In this document: piece after piece, positions 9,440 through 17,709 of the stretch
Layout of the letters: the number at the start of each line of letters is the position of its first letter
How positions within the stretch are numbered: position 1 is the stretch's first letter
NCBI RefSeq assembly: GCF_000092285.1
Contig: NC_014100.1
Location: 4,464,001-4,528,000, forward strand
Source of the DNA: Caulobacter segnis ATCC 21756
GTDB taxonomy: Bacteria; Pseudomonadota; Alphaproteobacteria; Caulobacterales; Caulobacteraceae
Direction: 5' to 3'
Length of the DNA stretch: 64,000 nt
Notes under the pieces: generated by a model
Told to the model about the DNA's origin: nothing
The model's input: the letters and a program-made list of their open reading frames with translations, nothing else
The model's database searches: none
Program-made: the position numbers and the translations under genes

Positions 9440-10072
9440 TTAGCTCGCGGTTGACCCGTGCCCGTTCAGCGACTTCGTGCGTTCGGGATCGATCCAGCCG
9501 ATATTTCCGTCTGGACGCCGATAGACCACGGACAATCCGCCGTGGGCGGCGTTCCTAAACACGATTGCCGGGTAGCCGGTCAAGTCCAGTTCCATGACAG
9601 CCATGGAAACAGTCATTGTCTTCAAAGCGGCCTGGGTTTCCGCGATGACCATCGCCGCGGGCGCGCCCGTCGGGTGGTCTGCATCCACATCCCAATCATG
9701 ATCCTCGCCGCCCTCGGCGTCGGGCGCGCGGAGGACGAACATGGCGGCGTTCTCGACCTTCTTGGCCGTCGCCGCCGCCGAATGGCTCTTGAGCCTGCGC
9801 TTGTATCGTCGGATCCGCGTGTCGATCTTGGCCAGGGCCGCGTCGAAGGCGGCGTGAGCGTCGCCTCCGGACCCGTGGCTGATCAGTTGCTGGCCGGAGG
9901 CCAACTTGACCGAACAATCGACACGGAAGGCGTAGCCCTCCTTGCTGACCACGACCTCGGCGTCGCCGCCACGGTCGAAGTATTTGCCGATGCTTTGGGC
10001 GATTTCGTCGGAGACTCGCGCTCGCAGAGCCTCGCCAACGTCGACATGCTTGCCGGAAACTTGGACTTGCAT
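9440..10072 (-). CDS. hpf: Ribosome hibernation promoting factor, long form
   Basis: 210 residues. The N-terminal domain (about 1-100; MQVQVSGKHVDVGEALR...IDTRIRRYKRRLKSH) binds the 30S decoding region and blocks translation. The C-terminal domain (about 145-200; TVSMAVMELDLTGYPAIVFRNA...IGWIDP) is the dimerisation module of long HPF that forms 100S ribosomes alone. The linker is Asp/Ala-rich. No ribosome site is visible before the ATG, and promoter-like sequence abuts it, so the mRNA may be leaderless. It lies between the ExoD gene and ptsN. Confidence 0.95.
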   Translation of the reverse strand: MQVQVSGKHVDVGEALRARVSDEIAQSIGKYFDRGGDAEVVVSKEGYAFRVDCSVKLASGQQLISHGSGGDAHAAFDAALAKIDTRIRRYKRRLKSHSAAATAKKVENAAMFVLRAPDAEGGEDHDWDVDADHPTGAPAAMVIAETQAALKTMTVSMAVMELDLTGYPAIVFRNAAHGGLSVVYRRPDGNIGWIDPERTKSLNGHGSTAS

Positions 10073-10075
10073 ATC

Positions 10076-10107
10076 GATACAACGCGCCTGTCTCGAACAG
10101 GTGTCAA
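10076..10107 (-). promoter_or_regulatory. hpf: Candidate promoter directly upstream of hpf
   Basis: On the minus strand, TTGACA (10107-10102) precedes CGTTGTATC, which ends 3 nt before the hpf ATG. Spacing is 17 bp to CGTTGT or 19 bp to TTGTAT. The start point would fall at or within a few bases of the ATG. A short hairpin (CCTGT/ACAGG) occupies the spacer. Confidence 0.35.
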
Positions 10108-10118
10108 GCGGTCCGCAC

Positions 10119-10132
10119 GCTCCTTAAGGAGC
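10119..10132 (-). terminator. Palindrome after the ExoD gene
   Basis: Perfect 14-bp palindrome GCTCCTTAAGGAGC beginning 2 nt past the ExoD-family stop and upstream of the hpf promoter candidate. With no loop bases and no T run it is a poor classical terminator; a protein-binding site is equally possible. Confidence 0.3.
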
Positions 10133-10134
10133 CT

Positions 10135-10746
10135 TCAGAACAGACCCGAAAATACGCTGACGAGCTTGCGCACGGCCATGATCACCACGTGCGCGCTGAC
10201 GAACAGAAGACCCCCGCTGAACAGCGCCATCAAGTAGCCCGCCAGCGCCAGGATTCCGTCGCGCTGGAGCAGGGCCAGGGCCAGGATCGCCACCGTCGCG
10301 CCGGGCGCGAGATTGCCCAGCGGGATCGGCAAGACCAGCACCATGGCGAGAAGCGTGCAGACCACGCCGATAGCGCGCTCGCCCACAGGTGCGAACATTG
10401 GCCGCAGCCTGGGACGGGTGATCAGCTCCATGCTCCGGACGACCGGTCCCAAGCGGCGAAACAGGCCGCGCATGTCATCTCGCTTCAGCGGCTTGTCGGT
10501 GAGCTTCCTGGGCAGCCACGGGTGATCGGCGCCCATGGCGATCTGCGGCGCCAAGAACAGGATCGGCAGAGACAGGATCGTCGATGAGCCTGGCGGCAGG
10601 GGCAGCGTGTTCAGCAGGCCGAAAACCAGCAGCATGGCGCCGAAGGCCCGACTGTCGAACGCATCCAGCATCTCGCCGACGGTCAGGGTGGGACTGACGT
10701 CCTCTCCGAACCCCTCGATCACGTCCGCCAGGCTCTTCTCGCTCAT
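10135..10746 (-). CDS. ExoD family membrane protein
   Basis: 203 residues from ATG 10746 (MSEKSLADVIEGF), which has GAGGAA about 6 nt upstream; the open frame extends 26 codons further into low-quality sequence. The exopolysaccharide-synthesis ExoD motif is seen in LTVGEMLDAFDSRAFGAMLLVFGLLN, followed by PLPPGSSTILSLPILF, and then three or four hydrophobic segments in the second half (about 125-200). ExoD was described in rhizobia as needed for exopolysaccharide and alkaline tolerance; its biochemical role is unknown. It is inserted between rpoN and hpf, which are neighbours in most proteobacteria. Confidence 0.85.
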   Translation of the reverse strand: MSEKSLADVIEGFGEDVSPTLTVGEMLDAFDSRAFGAMLLVFGLLNTLPLPPGSSTILSLPILFLAPQIAMGADHPWLPRKLTDKPLKRDDMRGLFRRLGPVVRSMELITRPRLRPMFAPVGERAIGVVCTLLAMVLVLPIPLGNLAPGATVAILALALLQRDGILALAGYLMALFSGGLLFVSAHVVIMAVRKLVSVFSGLF

Positions 10747-10841
10747 CGGTTCCTCGTCACGCCCACACGGAAACGCGCGGGAGCCGATTAGGCCGCGCGG
10801 CCGGTAAGCGCCAGCGGTGTTCACGCCTCATATAGGGGCGG

Positions 10842-12335
10842 TTAGGCCATTTCCTTCATCTGCCGTCTGCGCTCGACAGACGACGGGATGCGCATGGCCT
10901 CGCGATACTTGGCGACCGTGCGGCGCGCGATGTCGACACCCGCGGCCTTCAGGATCTCCACGATACGGTCGTCGGAGTGGACGTCCGCCTCGGTCTTCTC
11001 CGCATCAACCAAGCCCTTGATCTTGTGGCGGACGCTGGCCGCCGAGTGGGCCTCGCCCCCCTCCGACGACTGGATGGCCGAGGTGAAGAAGAACTTCAGC
11101 TCGAACACCCCTCGCGGCGTGGCGATGTACTTGTTCGACGTGACGCGGCTGACCGTGCTCTCGTGCATGCCGATCGCATCGGCGACCGTCTTGAGGTTCA
11201 GGGGGCGAAGATGCTCGACCCCGTAGACGAGGAAGCCGTCCTGCTGGCGCACGATCTCGCTGGCCACCTTCAGGATGGTCTTGGCGCGCTGATCCAGGCT
11301 CTTCACCAGCCAGTTGGCCGAGGCCATGCAGTCGGCGACGAAGGTCTTTTCCTGGTCGGTGCGCGCGCCCTTGGCGACCCGCGCGTGATAGCGTTGATCG
11401 ACCAGCACGCGGGGAAGGGTGTCGGTGTTCAACTCGACGTGCCACATGCCGCCAAGACCTTCGCGGACCATGACGTCGGGCACCAGGGTCTCGGCCGGCT
11501 CGCTGTGGTAGGCCGCGCCCGGACGAGGGTTCAATGCGCGCACCTCGGCGATCATGTCGCGCAGGTCTTCGTCGTCGACGCCGCAGACACGCCGCAAGGC
11601 CGCCATATCGCGCTTGGCCAACAGCTCCAGATGGTCAAGCATCGCGGCCATGGCCGGGTCGTAGCGGTTCAAGTCCTTCAGCTGCAGCGCCAGGCACTCG
11701 CGAACGTCGCGGGCGAAGACGCCGACGGGCTCGAAGCCCTGGAGGACCGTCAGAACCTCCTCGACCATCTCCAGCTTGCAAGCCAGCCGGGCGGCCAGCT
11801 CGATCACGTCGAGACGTAGATAGCCGCCCTCGTCGACCGCATCGATCAGGATCTCGGCGATGGCGTGGCGAGCGGGTGAGAGGGCGGCCTGCAGGAGCTG
11901 CCCGCGTAAATGTGTCGACAGGGTCGGGATATCGACCAAGGCGTTTTCGTAGCCGCTCTCGCCGTCGAAGGACCCGCCGGACCCGGCGCGCGACCAGTCG
12001 ATCTGGCCGCCGGCGTGCTCGGCTTCGGCGCCGTCACCCGTGGCGCGTTCCCCGGGCGAGACGTCTTCGGCGGGCGCGTCCATTTCGCGCCCAGCGGACG
12101 TATCGGCCACACCATCGACCTGAGTCAGGCTGGGGTCACGCTCGGCCTCGCCCTCAACCGCGGGCGCCGGCTCGCCCTCGTCGCGCAGCAATAGAGGATT
12201 GCGTTCGAGCTCAGTCTCGACGAAGGCGTCGAGCTCGATGTTCGACAGTTGCAGCAGCTTGATCGCCTGCTGCAACTGGGGGGTGATGACGAGGCCCTGG
12301 CCTTGCCGGAGCTCAAGTCTGTGGCTGAGCGCCAA
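10842..12335 (-). CDS. rpoN: RNA polymerase sigma-54 factor
   Basis: 497 residues. Sigma-54 directs polymerase to -24/-12 promoters that need an AAA+ activator; in Caulobacter these include flagellar and stalk genes. Region I is the Gln/Leu-rich N-terminus (QGLVITPQLQQAIKLLQLSN), region II is acidic (about 50-130), then come the core-binding domain, the HTH (TVADAIGMHESTVSRVTSNKY) and the C-terminal RpoN box (ARRTVAKYREAM). The start is TTG, decided by AGGAGG 5 nt upstream. It follows lptB after about 200 bp that could hold its own promoter. Confidence 0.98.
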   Translation of the reverse strand: MALSHRLELRQGQGLVITPQLQQAIKLLQLSNIELDAFVETELERNPLLLRDEGEPAPAVEGEAERDPSLTQVDGVADTSAGREMDAPAEDVSPGERATGDGAEAEHAGGQIDWSRAGSGGSFDGESGYENALVDIPTLSTHLRGQLLQAALSPARHAIAEILIDAVDEGGYLRLDVIELAARLACKLEMVEEVLTVLQGFEPVGVFARDVRECLALQLKDLNRYDPAMAAMLDHLELLAKRDMAALRRVCGVDDEDLRDMIAEVRALNPRPGAAYHSEPAETLVPDVMVREGLGGMWHVELNTDTLPRVLVDQRYHARVAKGARTDQEKTFVADCMASANWLVKSLDQRAKTILKVASEIVRQQDGFLVYGVEHLRPLNLKTVADAIGMHESTVSRVTSNKYIATPRGVFELKFFFTSAIQSSEGGEAHSAASVRHKIKGLVDAEKTEADVHSDDRIVEILKAAGVDIARRTVAKYREAMRIPSSVERRRQMKEMA

Positions 12336-12539
12336 TGCGCCCTCCTGACGAACGAACCAATCTCGACCGTCATTGAAGGGCTGGTTTGGTTAACGGCTTG
12401 CGAACGCCTGCAAATATCGGGCCGGTGCGACCTTCCGCCTCGGGAAAATATCGTGCCAGTCGTTAAGCGGTTGTCTGGGAAGGCTTTTACGGTCGACTCT
12501 CGCCCCCCTGAACGCCCTTCCGGACCGAATGGCGCGGGA

Positions 12540-13298
12540 TTAGGCCCCCAACCTGGGTTCGGAGAAGCTGTCGCCGAGATACACGCGCTTAACTTCCGGG
12601 TTGTCGACGATCTCGCGCGGCGAACCTTCGAAGAGCACCTCACCGGCGTGAATGATCGAGGCGCGGTCGATGATGTCGAGCGTCTCGCGCACATTATGGT
12701 CGGTGATCAGGATGCCGATCCCACGGCTCTTCAGGTAGCCGACGACCTCGCGGATGTCGGCGATCGCCAAGGGATCAATGCCCGCGAACGGCTCGTCGAG
12801 CAGCATGAAGGACGGCTCGCTGGCCAGGGCGCGGGCGATTTCGACGCGACGACGCTCGCCGCCCGACAGCGCCACGGCGGGCGACTTGCGGATGTGGGTG
12901 ATGCGCAGCTCTTCCAGGATGCTGGTCACCTGCTCACGCGCCTTGCGCGCATCCTTCTGGCGCATCTCGACCACCGCCATGACGTTCTGCTCCACCGTCA
13001 TGCCCCGGAAGATCGAGGCTTCCTGCGGCAAGTAGCCAACGCCCAGCCGGGCGCGCTGGAACATGGGTTGAGCGGTGATGTTCTCGCCATCGAGATAGAT
13101 CGCGCCGTAGTCGGCCGCGATCAGGCCCGTGATCATATAGAAACAGGTCGTCTTGCCGGCGCCGTTCGGTCCCAGCAGGCCCGCCACTTCGCCGCGCTTG
13201 AGACGCAGGGAGACATTCTTGACGACGGGGCGGTCGCCAAACGATTTGCCCACGGAATCGACGAACAGGCCGTCCATGTCGCTGGAGGTCAGGGTCAT
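12540..13298 (-). CDS. lptB: LPS export ABC transporter ATPase LptB
   Basis: 252 residues. Cytoplasmic ATPase of the LptB2FG complex that extracts lipopolysaccharide from the inner membrane and drives it over the LptC-LptA bridge. Walker A GPNGAGKT (about 43-50), Q-loop in YLPQEASIFRGMTVEQN, signature LSGGERRR, Walker B FMLLDEPFAGIDP and the switch His in TDHNVRE are all intact. It starts 9 bp after the lptA stop. Genes for LptF/LptG are not in the window. Confidence 0.97.
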   Translation of the reverse strand: MTLTSSDMDGLFVDSVGKSFGDRPVVKNVSLRLKRGEVAGLLGPNGAGKTTCFYMITGLIAADYGAIYLDGENITAQPMFQRARLGVGYLPQEASIFRGMTVEQNVMAVVEMRQKDARKAREQVTSILEELRITHIRKSPAVALSGGERRRVEIARALASEPSFMLLDEPFAGIDPLAIADIREVVGYLKSRGIGILITDHNVRETLDIIDRASIIHAGEVLFEGSPREIVDNPEVKRVYLGDSFSEPRLGA

Positions 13299-13307
13299 GA
13301 AACAGTC

Positions 13308-13871
13308 CTAGCGCTGGGCCGGCTGATCGGCGGCGGCGGCCGTATCGCTCTTCTTGCTGTCGTCCTGATAGAACACCGCCCGGACCCGACGCGCGGAGCC
13401 ACGCCCCGTGGCGTTGGACTCCAGCTTGGCGTCGTTGGTCTTGGTGTTGACCGTGAGACGGTCGCCGCGGGCTACGTCCTTGCCCTTGGTCAGGATGACA
13501 TCACCGGTGAGCACGGCGGTGTTGTCGCTGAACGTGTAGACCGCGCGATCGCCGCGCGCCTTCTGGTTCTCGCTGACGACATAGACGTCGCCTTCGGCCT
13601 CGAGGCGCTGCGCGTTACCGCATCCGCTCTCCGAACCCGCGCGCTTGGCGCTGTACACCGTCACCTGCTGGGCGCGCATCCGCGAGCGATCCTGCAGGAT
13701 CTCCACGTTGCCGCGGAAGATGGTGATGCACTTGCTGTTGATCGTTTCCTGCTGATTAGCGGACACGTCGATCGGCGCGCTCGAGTCGCCTTGTTGAGCG
13801 TGGGCCACGCCAGCGGCTCCATACCCAGACAGGACCAACGCGGTCGCCGCTGCAGCCGTCCATCGCTTCAT
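13308..13871 (-). CDS. lptA: LPS transport periplasmic protein LptA
   Basis: 187 residues from ATG 13871 (MKRWTAAAATALVLSGYG), chosen because GAGGA lies 10 nt upstream and the signal peptide is typical; an ATG three codons earlier (13880) is only 1 nt from the same GAGGA. After cleavage near AHA-QQ, the OstA-like beta-jellyroll follows (about 35-160), seen in ISTIFRGNVEI-like repeats such as ITIFRGNVEILQDRSRMRA and AVLTGDVILTKGKDVARGD. LptA oligomerises to carry LPS across the periplasm. It sits between lptC and lptB. Confidence 0.92.
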   Translation of the reverse strand: MKRWTAAAATALVLSGYGAAGVAHAQQGDSSAPIDVSANQQETINSKCITIFRGNVEILQDRSRMRAQQVTVYSAKRAGSESGCGNAQRLEAEGDVYVVSENQKARGDRAVYTFSDNTAVLTGDVILTKGKDVARGDRLTVNTKTNDAKLESNATGRGSARRVRAVFYQDDSKKSDTAAAADQPAQR

Positions 13872-13929
13872 CAGAACCATGTCCTCATCCGTCGCGGCCG
13901 CGTCAGCGAACCTGCGCCATTTACGTTCT

Positions 13930-14550
13930 TTACTGCCGTTCTAGCCGCGCGCGAACCCCGCCCCGGAAAACGATGCGGTCGCCCTTGTCATATACGGAGT
14001 AACCGCTCGATTGCACCTGTCCGCTGGGCCCTTCGCCGTTGAGCGCGCTCTCGCTGTTCACGTCGCCGGTGCGCGTATCGACGAACGACTCTTCCGAAGC
14101 GAAGCGATAGCCCGTCCCATCGTCCAGCCGCACGTCGTCCTTCAGGCTCAGGCCGAAGTCGTCCTGGCGATAGACGCCGCTTTTGGCCGTCATGCGCGTC
14201 GGCGTCGGCGAGCCGAGGTCAAGGGTCAAGGCCGGCTCGTCCAGCAGGATCCGACGCGGGTCGGCGTCATCGCGGATTGCCGAGCGCGCGGTGATCATGA
14301 AGCTGCGGCCATCGGTCGACTGACCGTAGAAGCGTGGCGTGATCAGACGAATCTCGGTCTTGGCCTCGGTCGGCGGATGGGTGGCGGCCATATAGGTCCG
14401 CCAACCGACCTGCGAGATAACCACCAGCAGCAACGCCCCGATCGCGATCGGCAGGACAATGCGCGCCAGCAGGACGCGGCGCGAGCGGCGGCGCCAGCGC
14501 GCGAGATCGGCGCTGATCGCTCGTCCGGTCATGACCGCCGTGGGGTGCAT
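13930..14550 (-). CDS. lptC: LPS export protein LptC
   Basis: 206 residues from ATG 14550, preceded by GGAAGG; ATG 14532 (MTGRAISADLARW) is an alternative. A single N-terminal membrane helix (LLARIVLPIAIGALLLVVIS, about 29-48) anchors a periplasmic beta-jellyroll that takes LPS from LptB2FG and hands it to LptA. The periplasmic part contains LITPRFYGQSTDGRSFMI and MTAKSGVYRQDD, typical of LptC (DUF1239). It overlaps or abuts the rnd stop at 14561 and starts the lptC-lptA-lptB run. Confidence 0.9.
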   Translation of the reverse strand: MHPTAVMTGRAISADLARWRRRSRRVLLARIVLPIAIGALLLVVISQVGWRTYMAATHPPTEAKTEIRLITPRFYGQSTDGRSFMITARSAIRDDADPRRILLDEPALTLDLGSPTPTRMTAKSGVYRQDDFGLSLKDDVRLDDGTGYRFASEESFVDTRTGDVNSESALNGEGPSGQVQSSGYSVYDKGDRIVFRGGVRARLERQ

Positions 14551-14560
14551 CCGCCTTCCG

Positions 14561-15178
14561 TCAGCTGTGCGCGAAGATGTCGACGTCTTCCCAGCCGGCC
14601 AGGTCCAGCGAGGCGCGGTGGGGGAGATAGTCGAAAGCGGCCTGAGCCAAGGCCATACGGCCCTCGCGCTCGAGCATGGCGTTGAGCTTCTGGCGCAGCC
14701 CATGCAGGTGCAGCACATCCGAGGCCGCGTAGGCGACCTGATCGGCGCTCAGCGACGCCGAACCCCAGTCCGAGGACTGCTGCGCCTTGGAAAGCTCCAC
14801 GCCCAGCAGCTCGCGCGTCACGTCCTTCAGGCCGTGCCGGTCTGTGTAGGTGCGCGCCAGCTTCGAGGCGATCTTGGTGCAGTAAACGGGTGCGGTCACC
14901 ACGCCTAGATGGAGTTGGAACATGGCGATATCAAAGCGACCGAAGTGAAAAAGCTTCAGGATCGCCGGATCGGTCAGCAGGGCTTTGAGATTCGGGCAGT
15001 CGTAGTCCGGACGGCTCAGGCGCACGACATGGGCGTCGCCGTCACCGGACGAGAGCTGCACGACGCACAGCGGATCGCGGCCCAGGCGAAGGCCCATGGT
15101 TTCCGAATCGATCGCAATGATGCTCGCACCCGCGAACACGCCATCGGGCAGGTCGCCCTCGTGAACGAAATTGGCCAA
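14561..15178 (-). CDS. rnd: Ribonuclease D-type 3'-5' exonuclease (single domain)
   Basis: 205 residues: only the DEDD exonuclease domain, without the HRDC domains of E. coli RNase D, as is usual for this alphaproteobacterial form. The metal ligands are visible: IAIDSET (Exo I), LFHFGRFDIAMF (Exo II) and YAASDVLHLHGL (Exo III, Tyr present, so DEDDy). Likely role is 3' trimming of tRNA or other structured RNA. The start is TTG 15178 with GGAGA upstream. It is co-directional with lptC and ends 11 bp before it. Confidence 0.92.
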   Translation of the reverse strand: MANFVHEGDLPDGVFAGASIIAIDSETMGLRLGRDPLCVVQLSSGDGDAHVVRLSRPDYDCPNLKALLTDPAILKLFHFGRFDIAMFQLHLGVVTAPVYCTKIASKLARTYTDRHGLKDVTRELLGVELSKAQQSSDWGSASLSADQVAYAASDVLHLHGLRQKLNAMLEREGRMALAQAAFDYLPHRASLDLAGWEDVDIFAHS

Positions 15179-15393
15179 GTCTCAGACGTCTCCGGCGAAA
15201 ATCTAGATTCGGCGCGTGCAGGGCGCCGAAACCGGGATCCGCTTTCGATCGCCACGCTCCGCCGCGCCACGCGAGCACGTCGGATCACACGCCCGATTTG
15301 AGCGTGCGACACTTATACTCACGATGAACGGATTAGCTATCCGGACGATAGCTTGGCGCCACCCCCGCGCTTCCCGAAGAAGCTTGTAAGGGG

Positions 15394-15480
<87 letters not shown>

Positions 15481-15518
15481 CCGCAGTCGCAACCGGTTAG
15501 GTCGCCGCGAGGCCGGGA

Positions 15519-15547
15519 CGTTTAGGGAAAGCGCTCGGCCGCGTCAA
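15519..15547 (-). promoter_or_regulatory. Candidate sigma-70 promoter of tRNA-Leu
   Basis: TTGACG (15547-15542), 17-bp spacer, TAAACG (15524-15519) on the minus strand. The -35 is an exact match to the Caulobacter housekeeping consensus. Transcription would start about 30 nt before the tRNA. Confidence 0.6.
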
Positions 15548-15635
15548 CAGCGAAAAAACGACAAATCGTGATTTCGTTGCGTCGCCGCGCGCGGTCGTCT
15601 AATTCCCGCCTCATCGCATGCGATGAGGAATGAAG

Positions 15636-16601
15636 ATGCAGGGTCTTGTCACGGTGTTCGGCGGCTCCGGTTTCGTGGGCGGCCAAGTCGTGCGGGCGCT
15701 CGCCAAGGCGGGCTATCGAGTGCGGGTGGCCGTACGTCAGCCAAACCTCGCCTATCGCATGCGCATGCTGGGCGACGTCGGCCAGATCGAAGTGGTCCAA
15801 GCCAACGTCCGGGTTCCCAGCTCGGTGGCCCGGGCGCTCGACGGCGCCGAGGCCTGCGTGAACCTGGTCGGCGTGCTCTGGGAGAGCGGCCGCCAGAAGT
15901 TTCAGTCGATCCACGCCATGGGCGCGCGCAATGTCGCCGAAGCCGCCGCCAAGGTCGGCGTGAAGCGTCTGGTGCATGTCAGCGCGATCGGCGCCGACGT
16001 CAACGCCACCGCCAAGTACGCCCGCTCGAAGGGTGAGGGCGAGGCCGCCGTGCGCGCGGCCTTCCCCGGCGCCACGATCGTGCGGCCGTCCATCGTCTTC
16101 GGGCCCGAGGACGATTTCTTCAACCGCTTCGCCCAGATGGCCGTCCTGGCGCCGGTGATGCCGCTGGTGGGTGGCGACACCCGGTTCCAGCCGGTGTTTG
16201 TCGGCGATGTGGCCGCGGTGATCGCCAACGCCGTCGCCAGCCCGGCGGCTGTCGGCGTGACCTATGAGCTCGGCGGGCCGACCGTCTACACGATGCGCGA
16301 GATTCTGGAGCTGATCCTGACCGAGACCGGTCGCAATCGTCCGCTGCTTCCCGTGCCGTGGCCGCTGGCCGGCCTGATCGGGACGCTGGGCGACCTGCAG
16401 GCTTCGATCCTGCCGCTGGCGCCGCCCCTGACGACCGACCAAGTCGAAATGCTGAAGAGCGACAATGTCGCGGAGACCGGCTTGCCGGGCTTGGCCGAGG
16501 CCGGCGTCGTTCCCACCGCCGTCGAGGCCGTGGTTCCGACCTACCTCTATCGCTACCGCAAGGGCGGGCAGTACGCCGAGACGCCGGCCGGAGCCTTCTG
16601 A
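15636..16601 (+). CDS. Complex I NDUFA9-like NAD(P)-dependent reductase
   Basis: 321 residues, atypical short-chain dehydrogenase of the NDUFA9/39-kDa subunit type. The Rossmann motif VFGGSGFVGGQVVRALAKAGY is at the N-terminus, followed by VVQANVR, NLVGVLWESG, LVHVSAIGAD and RSKGEGEAAV. The classic YxxxK is altered to YARSKGE. In mitochondria the homologue is an accessory complex I subunit; in bacteria it may help assemble complex I or act on quinone biosynthesis. ATG 15636 is favoured over 15630 because GAGGA ends 6 nt before it. No nuo genes are near. A strong bidirectional terminator follows. Confidence 0.85.
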   Translation: MQGLVTVFGGSGFVGGQVVRALAKAGYRVRVAVRQPNLAYRMRMLGDVGQIEVVQANVRVPSSVARALDGAEACVNLVGVLWESGRQKFQSIHAMGARNVAEAAAKVGVKRLVHVSAIGADVNATAKYARSKGEGEAAVRAAFPGATIVRPSIVFGPEDDFFNRFAQMAVLAPVMPLVGGDTRFQPVFVGDVAAVIANAVASPAAVGVTYELGGPTVYTMREILELILTETGRNRPLLPVPWPLAGLIGTLGDLQASILPLAPPLTTDQVEMLKSDNVAETGLPGLAEAGVVPTAVEAVVPTYLYRYRKGGQYAETPAGAF

Positions 16602-16627
16602 CCTCGGCTTCTTTAGGTTCATGTGCG

Positions 16628-16661
16628 AAAAAGCGGGCGCTACGCGGCGTCCGCTTTTTTG
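16628..16661. terminator. Bidirectional intrinsic terminator
   Basis: A 13-bp stem (AAAAAGCGGGCGC / GCGTCCGCTTTTT, one G-U) with a 6-nt loop and A/T tracts on both flanks, between the convergent NDUFA9-like gene and uppP. It can serve both genes. Confidence 0.85.
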
Positions 16662-16675
16662 TTGTCCCGCGTTGA

Positions 16676-17476
16676 TCAGCGCGGGATGTAGAGCAGGGCC
16701 AGCCCGACAACGCCCACGGCGATGCGCCAATAGGCGAACGGCGCGAAGCCGTGGCGCGTGATGAAGTTCAGCACCGTCTTGACGACGAAGACCCCCGACA
16801 CCAGAGCCGCGACGAAGCCCACGCCGATCAGACCCAGGTCGTTGGTGCTGAGCTGGTCGATGTTCTTGTAAAGGTCGTAGGCGAAGGCGCCGGCCATGGT
16901 CGGCATGGCCAGGAAAAAGCTGAACTCAGCCGCCGAGCGCTTGTCGCACTTCAACAGCAGGGCCCCCGCGATTGTCGCGCCCGAGCGGGACACGCCGGGC
17001 ACCAGGGCCAGGCATTGGAAGAGGCCGATGATAAACGCGGTCTTCAACGGATAGTCCGCCACGTCGGTGTAGCGCGGCTCGAACTTCATACGATCCAGCG
17101 CCAGCAGGATGAAGCCGCCGACGATCAGAGTGGCGCAGACCAAGGCCGGCGTCTCGTAGAGCACGGTCTTGATGAAATCGTGCGCGGCGACGCCGACAAA
17201 CACCGCCGGGAGAAACGCCAGCAGAATGCCGATCACGAACCGACGGGAGCCCGGGTCGGTCGGCAGGGTGGTGAGCAAACCCCACAGCCGGCCGAAATAG
17301 ACGCTGGTGATCGCCAGGATAGCGCCCAGCTGGATCAACACCTGAAAGGTGTTGCCCGGACTGTGGAAGCCCAGAAAATGGCCGACCAGCAGGAGGTGTC
17401 CTGTCGATGAAACTGGGATAAATTCGGTCAGACCTTCGATCAGCCCGAGAATAAGTGCGATGAGCCAATCCGGCAT
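16676..17476 (-). CDS. uppP: Undecaprenyl-diphosphatase
   Basis: 266 residues, the usual BacA/UppP length. Integral membrane enzyme that removes a phosphate from undecaprenyl diphosphate, recycling the lipid carrier for peptidoglycan, O-antigen and capsule; overexpression of the family gives bacitracin resistance. The two catalytic signatures are intact: [21 protein letters not shown] near the N-terminus and [18 protein letters not shown] (about 160). Roughly eight hydrophobic segments. AGGGA about 8 nt upstream supports the start. Confidence 0.97.
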   Translation of the reverse strand: MPDWLIALILGLIEGLTEFIPVSSTGHLLLVGHFLGFHSPGNTFQVLIQLGAILAITSVYFGRLWGLLTTLPTDPGSRRFVIGILLAFLPAVFVGVAAHDFIKTVLYETPALVCATLIVGGFILLALDRMKFEPRYTDVADYPLKTAFIIGLFQCLALVPGVSRSGATIAGALLLKCDKRSAAEFSFFLAMPTMAGAFAYDLYKNIDQLSTNDLGLIGVGFVAALVSGVFVVKTVLNFITRHGFAPFAYWRIAVGVVGLALLYIPR

Positions 17477-17709
17477 GAAGGTCCCCTAGAGCGCTACCCC
17501 CTGGGCGTGCGCCAAACATCGTAAATACCGCGTTAATCCACAAAGTAGACCAATTAGCCCCCGCGTTGCGACACGTTCGCAATAACCGCGTCTAGGACAG
17601 GGATATATTTGTCTATATTTTTGACCAACACATTCTTCTTGCGCCAAAGAGTCCTTAAGACGCCTGCCAGAGCAATTTTTCTCCCGCAAGGGATGAAGAG
17701 GGAAGTCGC

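Noticed and set aside
12380..12480. TTAA-containing words upstream of rpoN as possible CtrA boxes
   Set aside because: No second TTAA at 7-nt spacing was found, so the bipartite CtrA site is not present.
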